From Kordiimonas aestuarii (GTDB lineage Bacteria > Pseudomonadota > Alphaproteobacteria > Sphingomonadales > Kordiimonadaceae), in contig NZ_JAOBPP010000016.1 of assembly GCF_025574465.1 (NCBI RefSeq), positions 101,872 to 165,871 on the forward strand: 64,000 nt of DNA, written 5' to 3'. Below the pieces are notes generated by a model. It saw only the letters and a program-made list of their open reading frames with translations. It had not been told where the DNA came from and did not search any database. Numbering within the stretch: the stretch's first letter is position 1; every line of letters begins with the position of its first letter. Positions 51,885 through 60,871 of this stretch are shown here, piece by piece. Both the position numbers and the translations under genes were made by a program.

Positions 51885-54770
51885 TTACATCTTGAACTGA
51901 ACCTGGCCATAGAAGAAGCGGCCTGGCGTTGCGTGGATTGTGCCGTCAAAGTTGTTGAGGTCACAAGTTGTGCAAAGCGGCGGGTCCTGGTCCAGAAGGT
52001 TCTGCACACCAAGCGTGAAGGCCACCTTATCGTCCCAGGCAGCCGGGCGGTAGGTGAACTGCAAGTCGGTGTAGAAGGTGCTGCCGAGCGTGTTGCCGTC
52101 AGCGCCGTTGGTGCAATACTGCGTGAAGCCAAAGTCACCGATCACTCCGCCGCAGCCTTCTTCAACACTGCCGAGGTAGCGCAGGGTCGCGCCAACAGTC
52201 CAGGCTTCAAGTGTCCAGTCGATGAACAGCGAGGATTTGAACTTGATGTAGGCACGTTCTGGCGAGCCAAGCTCGGTGCCCGCGCGGTCAACCACAACAT
52301 CGCCGCCCGTCGCGCTTGGCGTGGTTTCTTCAAACTTGAACAGATGGCTGTTCACCCATTTGAAGCGCAACTGACCCCAGTCTGCCGGTACCGTTTCAAG
52401 CGAGATGGTCCAGTCAAGGCCATCGGTTTTGATGCCCGCGATGTTGGTGAGGATACCGTCAATGCGGGTGACCTGACCGTTGGCAGTGCGGGTAACCGCG
52501 TTACAGAAGACATCAGACAGCGTTTCCACGCAGCCTTGCAGGACTTCCGATGCATTCGGTGCCTGAATCACGTTTTCCATGGCGATATTATAGTAGTTCG
52601 CCTCAAACGTGATGCCTTGCAGGCCCATGCTGTCTGCCATGCCTTGCGGGCTGAAGGTGAAACCGGCTGTCCAGGTTTCCGCGGTTTCCGGCGTCAGGCC
52701 CGGGTTGCCGCCCGTGGTGACGCTGATCTGCGGGTTAATCTGCACAAGATCAGCCGGCACGCCAAGCGTTGCACAGTTGGCATGTGGTGTGTTCCCACCG
52801 CCTGAATTACAAGGGTCGCTGATCGTGCTGTCGAAGCGGGAACCGGTGTTGTAAAGCTCGCCGATGTTTGGTGCACGGAAGCCTTCCGACCAGTTGCCAC
52901 GGAACGTCAGGTCATCGTTGACCTGCCACGCGGCACCCACCTTATAGACCGTGTTGCTGCCGGACGTGCTGTAATCAGACGTGCGGAACGCGGCGCTAAG
53001 GTCAAGGTTCTTGGCAAAGGATGCGTCGGAGAGGACCGGCACATTGATCTCACCATAAAACTCTTTCACGTGGATTTCACCGGCGGTCGGGCTGGCTGGT
53101 ACGCCAGCGGTTTCACCCGAGGACACCACATTGTCAGGAATGAAACGGCCTTTTTCCTCGCGGTATTCCCAACCAACAGCAACGCCCAGTGGGCCCGCGG
53201 GAAGGTCAAACAACTCGCCAGCTACGTTGGCGGACACATCAAACAGTTTCGTCCGGCTTTCATCCTTCTGGGTGAAGGTGATGTAATCCAGCATGGCCTT
53301 TGTGATGGTGCCATTGCCGTCAGGCCCTTGGCCGCCAAAGATATTCAGCGGTACGCAACCCGGGAGGGCGGCGCAGGCGTCCGGGTCACCCAGTGCTTCG
53401 CTGATCTTGCGGGCGTTGAACGCACCGTCCTTGACCTGGTTGGCCTGGCTTTGCGACCAGGTACCGTTGACGTCCCAGAACCAGCGGCGGCCGGCAAACT
53501 CAACTTCGCCTTCAACCGTGTTGGACACATACCAGGTATCTACATTCTGTGTGAAGACCCGCGGGCCTGCTTCGATAGGCCGGCGGCCACCAAAGGCGAA
53601 GGTGTCTGAGTTCAGCTCAATACCAAACGGGTTGAATGGATGGTCTTCCGGTACAACGATGTTGTCCATCCAGAAACCCGCACCGGCGTCGACGCCGAAG
53701 AACAGTGGCTCAGGCGCGGCCTGGCTCACCGAACGGCGGTTGTTGTAGGCCGCTGTAGTTTTCATCTTGATGGTGTCGGTCACGTCAACTTCACCCTTGG
53801 CGAAGATGTTGATGCGCTCGGATGGTGTCATCACCTTGTTATAAGGCGAATAGTTGAACCGGTCCTGAAGGGTGAACGCGTGATAGTCCGAGTTTGGCCC
53901 CGTTGGGTCGGTCGGATCAAAGTTCGGCACGGCGCCCGCACCGTCGTTTGGCGTGATGGAACCAAAGTCGTTGTTGAAGACAAAACGGCCCTGCGGTGTG
54001 CCCGAGGACGCGCCGAGGTTCTCGAACGGAATGGCATATGCCGTCAATTCGCGGTCGGCAGCTTCAACCGCTCCCTGTTTGGTGTAGCTGACATCCAGCA
54101 GCACGCGAGTACGTTCGCTCGATGCACCCCAGGAAACATCATATTCCTGTGTCTTGCCATCGCCTTCGTCAAACATGCCGTAGTAGGCGCTGGCGTTGAA
54201 GCCGTCATAGTCCGTGCGGGTGATGATGTTTACCACGCCCGCGATGGCGTCGGAACCATAAATGGTGGACGCACCGTCCTGCAGCACTTCAATCGACTTG
54301 ATGATACCGGTCGGGATGGTGTTGAGGTCAACCGCACCCGATACACCCGATGCGCTTGAACCACGGACCCAGCGCTTGCCGTCAACGAGGACAAGCACAC
54401 GCTTCGACGTCAGGTAGCGCAGGTCAATCTGGCTGGCACCAGCGCCAATGCCGGAACCGTCTGGCGGGAAGCCGAGGTTGCCCGAAGAATTGTTCGTGCG
54501 GTTGATGGCAGAGCCCGCGATCGGCAGGCGCTGCAGGAAGTCCGCAATAGACACCTGACCAGATTGGTCAATGTCGGCAGCTGACAGGATCTGCACCGGG
54601 TTCTGCGCTTCAAGCGGGTTCTGCCTGATGCGGGAACCGGTAACAACAACCTCCTCGAATTCATCGACAGAAGCTTCTTGCGCTAAAGTCGGGGTTGTAG
54701 TTGAAAAAGCAATTGCTGACGCGCTGGCGAGCAGCAGCCCTTTTTTTGTTCGGCTATAATGAGTTTTCAT
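51885..54770 (-). CDS. TonB-dependent receptor
   Basis: The ATG at 54768-54770 ([25 protein letters not shown]) gives a signal peptide and a 961-residue outer-membrane receptor; a 22-codon upstream extension is disregarded. A TonB box-like [16 protein letters not shown] precedes the plug ([20 protein letters not shown] ... [31 protein letters not shown]), then a barrel ends YGQVQFKM. No STN domain, unlike the receptor at 27192. Several Cys pairs in extracellular loops ([33 protein letters not shown]). The CIR/Caulobacter-type family often takes up oligosaccharides, peptides or siderophores. Confidence 0.9.
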   Translation of the reverse strand: MKTHYSRTKKGLLLASASAIAFSTTTPTLAQEASVDEFEEVVVTGSRIRQNPLEAQNPVQILSAADIDQSGQVSIADFLQRLPIAGSAINRTNNSSGNLGFPPDGSGIGAGASQIDLRYLTSKRVLVLVDGKRWVRGSSASGVSGAVDLNTIPTGIIKSIEVLQDGASTIYGSDAIAGVVNIITRTDYDGFNASAYYGMFDEGDGKTQEYDVSWGASSERTRVLLDVSYTKQGAVEAADRELTAYAIPFENLGASSGTPQGRFVFNNDFGSITPNDGAGAVPNFDPTDPTGPNSDYHAFTLQDRFNYSPYNKVMTPSERINIFAKGEVDVTDTIKMKTTAAYNNRRSVSQAAPEPLFFGVDAGAGFWMDNIVVPEDHPFNPFGIELNSDTFAFGGRRPIEAGPRVFTQNVDTWYVSNTVEGEVEFAGRRWFWDVNGTWSQSQANQVKDGAFNARKISEALGDPDACAALPGCVPLNIFGGQGPDGNGTITKAMLDYITFTQKDESRTKLFDVSANVAGELFDLPAGPLGVAVGWEYREEKGRFIPDNVVSSGETAGVPASPTAGEIHVKEFYGEINVPVLSDASFAKNLDLSAAFRTSDYSTSGSNTVYKVGAAWQVNDDLTFRGNWSEGFRAPNIGELYNTGSRFDSTISDPCNSGGGNTPHANCATLGVPADLVQINPQISVTTGGNPGLTPETAETWTAGFTFSPQGMADSMGLQGITFEANYYNIAMENVIQAPNASEVLQGCVETLSDVFCNAVTRTANGQVTRIDGILTNIAGIKTDGLDWTISLETVPADWGQLRFKWVNSHLFKFEETTPSATGGDVVVDRAGTELGSPERAYIKFKSSLFIDWTLEAWTVGATLRYLGSVEEGCGGVIGDFGFTQYCTNGADGNTLGSTFYTDLQFTYRPAAWDDKVAFTLGVQNLLDQDPPLCTTCDLNNFDGTIHATPGRFFYGQVQFKM

Positions 54771-55151
54771 TGCCGTTTTCTCCCTAGTGGTTTTCACATG
54801 CGGAATGACATTTCTGCTGTTCTTTTGAATGCACATTCCCCTTTTGGGAGCCTGGTCAAAGACGCAGGTCTCTATGTGCTAGACGCGTGGGTTAACCATA
54901 TTGGGAGTAGCTTTGGTCGCATGTTGGGAATGCTTTTTTACAAATGCGAAAAGGTGTGACTTATATGTCGCATATTTTTGTTTAACATACAGATATAAAT
55001 AAGTTTTAAACGATCGATGAAAAATGAATGAGGTAGCGATACTACCTGTACGGGATGGCGAACTTGGTCGGTTTTAGTCGTTTTTGATTTGCGGGCACGC
55101 ACACGTGTGCTAGCGAGCATTTCACGAATTGCGGTACTACAAGGGGCAGGC
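54771..55151. other. divergent promoter region of the TonB receptor and PepSY genes
   Basis: This 381-bp AT-rich gap holds a GGGAG ribosome site for the receptor on the minus strand and the AAGGGG site for the PepSY gene on the plus strand. A perfect 12-bp palindrome GCACACGTGTGC is at 55099-55110, 41 bp before the PepSY start. No open frame is convincing. Confidence 0.6.
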
Positions 55152-55877
55152 ATGCGCGCGCATAAACTCGTCAGTAAAATCCACAAGTGGGTCGGGCTTC
55201 TGATTGGCATCCAATTTGTATGCTGGACACTTGGTGGTGTGGTGATGACATGGATACCGATCCAGCAGGTGCGCGGTGAACACAACCAATCGGTGCAGGC
55301 GCCGGTGCTGGTGGAAGCGGCCAAGCTTCAAAACCTTCTTGCTGGCCTTGATAACCCGCAAGCGACCTCGCTGGTTGCACGCGCGGTGGGTGGTATCCCT
55401 GCGGTCGAGATCAAGGGTGCGGCTGGCGCGGTTGCTGTATATGCGCTTGAAACCGGCGAGCCCCTGACGCCCGTGAACGAGGAGACGGCGCTCAAGATTG
55501 CGGGGGCTGATTTTTCCGGCATACCCGGTATGCCGGTGGCGACGCTGATTGAGGGTAATCCACCAAACGACTATCGCGGTGCACTGCCGGTGTGGCAGGT
55601 GGCGATGAACGACGCAGAAGGCACACTTATCTATGTGTCACCGACGCAGGCGCGGGTGGTGGCGCGGCGCAATGATGTCTGGCGCTTTTATGATTTTTTC
55701 TGGATGCTACACATCATGGATTATGACACGCGCGACAATTTCAACAACCCGCTCGTCATGGTTGCCGCGGGCACGGGGCTGTTGTTTGTGTTGTCTGGTT
55801 TTGGTCTGTTGTATTTCCGCTTTCGCCGCCGCGACTTCGGCCTCAAGCCAAAACTGCGCAGGAAAGCCTCGGTTTAA
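55152..55877 (+). CDS. PepSY-domain membrane protein
   Basis: The ATG at 55152 ([21 protein letters not shown]) follows AAGGGG. The 241-residue protein has an N-terminal helix ([22 protein letters not shown]), a periplasmic PepSY-like domain (about 45-180) and a C-terminal helix pair ([45 protein letters not shown]). This is the arrangement of short PepSY_TM proteins that accompany ferric-siderophore or other TonB uptake systems. Divergent from the TonB receptor, so a role in reduction or handling of that receptor's ligand is plausible. Overlaps tdk tail-to-tail by 4 bp. Confidence 0.8.
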   Translation: MRAHKLVSKIHKWVGLLIGIQFVCWTLGGVVMTWIPIQQVRGEHNQSVQAPVLVEAAKLQNLLAGLDNPQATSLVARAVGGIPAVEIKGAAGAVAVYALETGEPLTPVNEETALKIAGADFSGIPGMPVATLIEGNPPNDYRGALPVWQVAMNDAEGTLIYVSPTQARVVARRNDVWRFYDFFWMLHIMDYDTRDNFNNPLVMVAAGTGLLFVLSGFGLLYFRFRRRDFGLKPKLRRKASV

Positions 55878-56482
55878 CTTGTTTCCGGCATCGGCAGGCG
55901 CTCGGGCCCGTTCAGTTTTTCCATGAAGTGTTTGCGGCACAGTGCGATATAGCGGTCGTTGCCGCCAATTTCGATGGAGGCGCCTTCCTTCACTGCGCGG
56001 CCTTCGCTGTCGATGCGCAGGTTCATCGTCGCTTTTGACCCACATTTGCAGATGGTCTTCAACTCATGCAGTTCGTCGGCGATGGCCAGAAGCCATTTGC
56101 TGCCTTCAAACAGGGTGGCCTGAAAATCGGTCCTCAGGCCGTAGCACAATACGGGAATCTTGAGCGAATCGGCAACCGATGCCAACTGAAAGACATGGTC
56201 CCTGGTCAGGAACTGCGCCTCATCCACAAGGATGCAATGAATGGGGCGTGACTTCAGGGCATCTGCAATCTTGACAAAAAGGTCAATATTCGCGTCGAAT
56301 AGGTAGGCGCCAGCCTTGAGGCCGATGCGCGAGGCGATCATGGCCTCGCCAAACCGGTCATCGATTGAGGCGGTGAACAACATTGTGTTCATGCCACGCT
56401 CTTGGTAGTTGAAACTGGATTGCAGAAGCGTTGTTGTTTTGCCCGCATTCATGGCGGAATAATAAAAATACAGTTTGGCCAT
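55874..56482 (-). CDS. tdk: thymidine kinase
   Basis: A 202-residue type II thymidine kinase: P-loop [14 protein letters not shown] (near 10), the Asp/Glu pair ILVDEAQFL (near 85), the lasso with zinc-binding [13 protein letters not shown] (near 140) and a C-terminal CRKHF. It phosphorylates thymidine to dTMP in nucleoside salvage. It is convergent with the PepSY gene and divergent from the exported adenosine deaminase across about 100 bp. Nucleoside-use genes follow (ADA, permease, deoC), so it probably belongs to that group. Confidence 0.94.
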   Translation of the reverse strand: MAKLYFYYSAMNAGKTTTLLQSSFNYQERGMNTMLFTASIDDRFGEAMIASRIGLKAGAYLFDANIDLFVKIADALKSRPIHCILVDEAQFLTRDHVFQLASVADSLKIPVLCYGLRTDFQATLFEGSKWLLAIADELHELKTICKCGSKATMNLRIDSEGRAVKEGASIEIGGNDRYIALCRKHFMEKLNGPERLPMPETS

Positions 56483-56581
56483 TGGGTATCTGTCTTATGT
56501 TAATTGCCCGAACGATGGGATAAGCTTTGCGCGAGCCTAGGCAGTATCGCTGTCGTGGGCAAGCATTTGAGGGAGGAAAAA

Positions 56582-58132
56582 ATGCGGGGCCTCACTTTCG
56601 CACTTTCATGCTTGTTGTCGCTGGGGGTGACACTTGGTGCCGTTGCTGACAGCCAGCGGGCGCTCAAGGCGCGCACTGCCGGTGACGCGCTGGCGTGGTC
56701 TGCCCAAAATGGCCGCCTTCGCCCGGTGATGGAAAGCTTCCCGAAGGGCGGGGACATCCACAACCACCTCTCTGGCGCCATCTATGCCGAAACATGGCTT
56801 GACTGGGCCGCGGAAGATGGCCTGTGCGCGGACATGGCCGTGCCAGCCATCCGCATGATCAAAGGCGACAGTTGCGCGGCCGACGGCTGGATCACAGCCA
56901 TGGAAGCCCGCGCCAACAAGGATCACCGCCGCGAGATTATCAATTCGCTCTCGAACCGGTCGTATGTGCCTACCCTCAACTGGTCAGGCCATGACGATTT
57001 TTTTGTTACCTTTGACCGCAAAGCGGCAAGCCCCAAGCGATTTGGTGATGAACTGGCGATGGTTGCGCGCCGTGCAGGACAGCAGAACATCCTTTATCTT
57101 GAACTGATGGAAACGACCATTTTAGGAGAGCTGTTTCCGCTTGTGGGCGACGTGAAGCTTTCGGGTGACCTGGACGCCGACTATAAAACCCTGATGGGGG
57201 GCGCATTTGGCGCGGCGATGCCTGATCTTGTGGCGTCCGCACGCAAGCAGATAAAAGCGGCGTATGAGAAAAAAGACAAAATCCTGAAATGCGGCACACC
57301 CCAGGCCGATGCTGGCTGTGATGTGGAGATCCGCCTTTTGCATCAGGTGGTGCGGGAGCTTGAACCGGCGCTGGTCTATGCACAGTTCATCCTTGGTTGG
57401 CAGATGATGGCAGACGAGCGGATGGTCGTTGGCGCCAATCTTGTCGCGCCCGAGGACGGGTATATCGCGCTCAGGGACTATAGCTTGCACATGCGCATGA
57501 TTGATCATCTGTACCAGAATCTTGGTGCACGCAATATCGCGTTGCATGCGGGGGAGCTGACGATAGGCCTTGTGCGCCCGCGCCAGTTGGAATTCCATAT
57601 CCGCGAAGCGATCGAGATTGGACACGCAAAGCGTATCGGCCACGGTGTCGATATCGTCTATGAGGATAATATGGAGGGGCTTCTTGACCGCATGGTGAAA
57701 GGCGACATCATGGTTGAGATCAACCTCACCAGCAATGAAACCATTCTTGGGGTATATGGGCGAGACCACCCTATTGTACTGTACCGCGATATGCAGGTGC
57801 CCTATGCGCTATCGACCGACGACGAAGGTGTTTCGCGCATCGACCTGACCCACGAATACATGCGCTTTTATCAGGATTATGACGTGCCATACTTTGAACT
57901 GAGGCATGCGTCGCGCAACTCGCTGAGCTATAGTTTCCTGCCCGGAGCCAGTCTGTGGGACAACGCTGTTTGTTCGCAGGATGCGGAACAGGGAAGCACC
58001 GCTGGCGCCGCGTGTCAGGATTTCCTGAAGGGCAGCGAGAAGGCACGCATGCAATGGAAGCTCGAAGAACGTTTCCGCGCGTTTGAAGACAACCTCAAGA
58101 TACCGGTGCGCAAACGCACGTCGTTCAAATAA
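56582..58132 (+). CDS. secreted adenosine deaminase family enzyme
   Basis: The ATG at 56582 (MRGLTFALSCLLSLGVTLGA) follows GGGAGGAAAAA and gives a clear signal peptide (about 23 residues). The 516-residue protein has the deaminase motifs MESFPKGGDIHNHLSGA (HxH zinc), LHAGELTIG (Glu), RIGHGVDIVYED (His) and YALSTDDEGVSRIDLTHEY (Asp pair). Exported bacterial relatives resemble the ADGF/CECR1 branch and turn adenosine into inosine outside the cytoplasm. Next to a permease and deoC, it likely feeds nucleoside carbon and nitrogen uptake. Two Cys pairs (LCADMAV, CAADGW; CSQDAEQ, ACQDF) suit an oxidising compartment. Confidence 0.88.
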   Translation: MRGLTFALSCLLSLGVTLGAVADSQRALKARTAGDALAWSAQNGRLRPVMESFPKGGDIHNHLSGAIYAETWLDWAAEDGLCADMAVPAIRMIKGDSCAADGWITAMEARANKDHRREIINSLSNRSYVPTLNWSGHDDFFVTFDRKAASPKRFGDELAMVARRAGQQNILYLELMETTILGELFPLVGDVKLSGDLDADYKTLMGGAFGAAMPDLVASARKQIKAAYEKKDKILKCGTPQADAGCDVEIRLLHQVVRELEPALVYAQFILGWQMMADERMVVGANLVAPEDGYIALRDYSLHMRMIDHLYQNLGARNIALHAGELTIGLVRPRQLEFHIREAIEIGHAKRIGHGVDIVYEDNMEGLLDRMVKGDIMVEINLTSNETILGVYGRDHPIVLYRDMQVPYALSTDDEGVSRIDLTHEYMRFYQDYDVPYFELRHASRNSLSYSFLPGASLWDNAVCSQDAEQGSTAGAACQDFLKGSEKARMQWKLEERFRAFEDNLKIPVRKRTSFK

Positions 58133-58213
58133 GCTTGTGGGTGCAAGCGCAACCACGCCACAATAAGTCAATAGCGCCAAGGAAGGCGAGAGTAAGGGAA
58201 GTTAGGGGACCAT

Positions 58214-59833
58214 ATGGCCGAAAATAAGAACACTGGCGCGCTTGGCGGCGTTGCCGCGCCGTCTTCGCAGTTTGCGGCAGACCTCAATGCCGGGGTAGCG
58301 TTTTTTCTTGATGTAACCGTGAATATGTTTGTGCTGGCCAGCGTGCTGATGGGCGCGTTCAATTTCCCTGCCGACCATATTTTTGGTCGCATCATCCCCG
58401 GCACAATCGTAGGCATCATCTTCGGTAACCTGGTCTTCGCATGGCTGACCAAAAAGACGGTGAGGGAAACAGGGAACGAGAAACTGACCAGCATCCCGCT
58501 GGGCATGGACCTGCCGACCCTTTTTGGTATGTGTTTTTTCATTATCGGCCCAACCTATGCCGCCAATGTGGGCGCGCTGGGGGTTGAGGCCGCGGCAGAC
58601 AAGGCCTGGATACTTGGCATGGCCAGCACCATCTGGATGGCGGCGATCAAGTTTGCACTTTCGTACTTTGGCCGCGCGATGCAACACCAGTTGCCGCAAA
58701 TGGCGCTGGTGGGGGCCATGGCGGGTATTGCCACCGTATGGCTCGGCGCCGAGGCGATCTACGGCATCTTTGCGCTACCCGAAGTGGGTATCGTCTCCCT
58801 CGTGATCATGGCCTTTGCGTTGATAGCCGGGCACCGGTTGCCGTTCAATATGCCAGGCTCGATCCTTGCGATCGTGGCGGGCACCATCCTTTATTACATA
58901 CTGGCGTTCGCGGGCGCCGGTGACGGCTATGTCATCAATGTGGCGGTGGACTTCAAGCCGGTGCTGCCCGTGCCCACGCTTGAAGGCTATATGGCTGTCT
59001 TTGGGGACGTGACCAACAACCTTGGTATCATTGTGCCTTTTGCGCTCCTGATTGCGGCAAGTGCGGTCAACGTGGTGGCAGGTGCGCGCATCGCGGGCGA
59101 CAATTTTGACGCTGGTAAAGTGGTGCGCCTTGACGCGGCAGCGACCGCCGTCAGCGCGCTTTTTGGTGGTGTTGTACAAACCACGCCGTATTTTGGTCAC
59201 GCGACCTACAAACGCATGGGTGCGCGCTCGGGCTATTCCATTGGCGCGGCCGCTGTCGTTACCGTGATTGGTTTTCTGGGTGTTATTGAGCTTGCATCAC
59301 AGCTTATCCCCGAGGCGGTGCTGAAGCCCATCCTCGTTGTGGTGGCCAGCGATATACTGCGCCTTGCGTTCACGGGTGGTGACGCGCGTCATGCACCGGC
59401 GCTTTTGTTTGCCACGGTGCCTGCCATCCTCAATTATGCCCACACAAAAGTGTCAGATTTGTACGGTAGGGTTGCGCACTTGACGGACGGCGTTCTGGGT
59501 GCAGACTGGATGGCGGGTTATATGCTTCTGGGTGCCATGGCGCGGGGGTATATCCTCACCAGCCTTATTTGGGGCGCCATGGTAGTGTGGATCATTGACC
59601 GCAAGATGACGCGGGCGGCGCTGGCTGCCTTTGCGGCGTTCCTGTTTACCGAGTTTGGCATTATCCATTCGGTGATGCCAACGTCGGAAATGTATCTGCC
59701 CTGGGCGATCCCGAGCCTTGGTGGGGCCGAAATGCTGGCGCACCGTCTGGCTGCGGGCTATCTGATCGCCGGGCTGCTTTTGTATGCGGCTGGTTTCATC
59801 AAAAATAAGGAACCGGCGGCAACCAGTTCTTGA
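58214..59833 (+). CDS. NCS2-like / nucleobase-type permease
   Basis: A 539-residue membrane protein with about 12-14 helices. The motif region GDVTNNLGIIVPFALLIAASAVNVVAGARIAGDNFDAGKVVRLDAAATAVSALFGGVVQTTPYFGHATYKRMGAR is characteristic of NCS2-related uracil/xanthine permeases. It spans the conserved Q-T-T-P-Y segment. It lies 81 bp behind the exported adenosine deaminase, so it may import hypoxanthine, inosine or a related base. The broader family includes other anion carriers, so substrate is inferred. Ends on a hairpin that overlaps its stop codon. Confidence 0.75.
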   Translation: MAENKNTGALGGVAAPSSQFAADLNAGVAFFLDVTVNMFVLASVLMGAFNFPADHIFGRIIPGTIVGIIFGNLVFAWLTKKTVRETGNEKLTSIPLGMDLPTLFGMCFFIIGPTYAANVGALGVEAAADKAWILGMASTIWMAAIKFALSYFGRAMQHQLPQMALVGAMAGIATVWLGAEAIYGIFALPEVGIVSLVIMAFALIAGHRLPFNMPGSILAIVAGTILYYILAFAGAGDGYVINVAVDFKPVLPVPTLEGYMAVFGDVTNNLGIIVPFALLIAASAVNVVAGARIAGDNFDAGKVVRLDAAATAVSALFGGVVQTTPYFGHATYKRMGARSGYSIGAAAVVTVIGFLGVIELASQLIPEAVLKPILVVVASDILRLAFTGGDARHAPALLFATVPAILNYAHTKVSDLYGRVAHLTDGVLGADWMAGYMLLGAMARGYILTSLIWGAMVVWIIDRKMTRAALAAFAAFLFTEFGIIHSVMPTSEMYLPWAIPSLGGAEMLAHRLAAGYLIAGLLLYAAGFIKNKEPAATSS

Positions 59834-59857
59834 CCTTTTGGTCAGGAACTGTCTTTT
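59825..59857 (+). terminator. hairpin overlapping the permease stop codon (terminator/attenuator)
   Basis: AGTTCTTGACC (59825-59835) pairs with GGTCAGGAACT (59840-59850, one G-T pair) around TTTT, followed by GTCTTTT. The TGA stop (59831-59833) lies in the left arm. It could stop or reduce transcription into deoC, or stabilise the message; ribosomes finishing the permease would melt it. Confidence 0.65.
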
Positions 59858-59888
59858 AGTCACGAGTTTATCAATACCGGGACGGAAC

Positions 59889-60860
59889 ATGACTTCTGTG
59901 AACAAGCCCGATACGGGTGTTAACAAAGGCGCGGGCTTCCATGCCGACTGGCTGGACGGTATCCGTGTGAACAAAAGCGCGGTTGAGCGCCGTACAGCCA
60001 CTTTGGGTGGCCGCCGCGCTGTCAAGAAAGACGCGCAGATCGCTTTCATGCTGAAAGCCATCAGTTGTATCGACCTTACCACGCTTGCGGGTGATGACAC
60101 CCCGGGCCGGGTGCGGCGCTTGTGCCAGAAAGCCATGAGCCCTGTGCGCCGCGATATTCTTGATGCGTTTGACATGGGTGACATGGGCCTGACAACGGGT
60201 GCTGTGTGCGTGTATCATGCCATGGTTGAGGGTGCAGCGAAGGTGCTGGGCAATTCCAGCGTGCCAATAGCGGCCGTGTCCACCGGCTTTCCGGCGGGCC
60301 TCGCCCCCATGGAAACCAAGCTTGAGGAAATCCGCCGCTCGGTTGAGGCTGGTGCGCGTGAGATCGATATCGTCGTTACGCGTGCAAATGTACTGACCGG
60401 CAACTGGGAGGCGCTATACGCGGAAGTGAAGGCCTTCAAGGAAGCCTGTGGTCCGGCGCTGATGAAAACCATTTTGGCCACCGGCGAACACGGCAACCTG
60501 ACGCAGGTTGCCAAGGCATCCATGGTGGCGATGATGGCGGGCTCCGACTTCATCAAAACCTCGACCGGCATGGAAGGCGTGAATGCCACATTGCCGGTCA
60601 GCCTCGTGATGTTGCGCCAGATACGCGACTATCAGGACCGCACCGGCTTCAAGGTTGGCTACAAACCCGCAGGTGGCATTAAGACCGCGAAGGATGCGGT
60701 GGCATATCTTGCGCTGGTAAAAGAAGAGGTGGGCCGTGACTGGCTTGACCCGAAGCTCTTTCGGTTCGGTGCGTCAAGTCTGCTCGGAGACCTTGAGCGC
60801 CAGCTTGAATATCATGCCTTTGGTGGCTACTCGGCGGGTTACCGCCATCCAATGGGTTAA
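59889..60860 (+). CDS. deoC: deoxyribose-phosphate aldolase
   Basis: The ATG at 59889 (MTSVNKPDTGVNKGAG) follows a GGGACGG ribosome site. The 323-residue class I aldolase has the entry VAAVSTGFPAGLAP-type loop (IAAVSTGFPAGL), DIVVTRANVL, the Schiff-base Lys in DFIKTSTGMEGVNATLP (near 224) and the second Lys in GYKPAGGIKTAKDAVAYL (near 262). It splits 2-deoxyribose 5-phosphate into acetaldehyde and glyceraldehyde 3-phosphate. The next gene, an aldehyde dehydrogenase 11 bp away, can oxidise the acetaldehyde. The long N-terminal extension (about 60 residues before the core) is typical of this form. Confidence 0.93.
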   Translation: MTSVNKPDTGVNKGAGFHADWLDGIRVNKSAVERRTATLGGRRAVKKDAQIAFMLKAISCIDLTTLAGDDTPGRVRRLCQKAMSPVRRDILDAFDMGDMGLTTGAVCVYHAMVEGAAKVLGNSSVPIAAVSTGFPAGLAPMETKLEEIRRSVEAGAREIDIVVTRANVLTGNWEALYAEVKAFKEACGPALMKTILATGEHGNLTQVAKASMVAMMAGSDFIKTSTGMEGVNATLPVSLVMLRQIRDYQDRTGFKVGYKPAGGIKTAKDAVAYLALVKEEVGRDWLDPKLFRFGASSLLGDLERQLEYHAFGGYSAGYRHPMG

Positions 60861-60871
60861 GGGAGGCTCCA

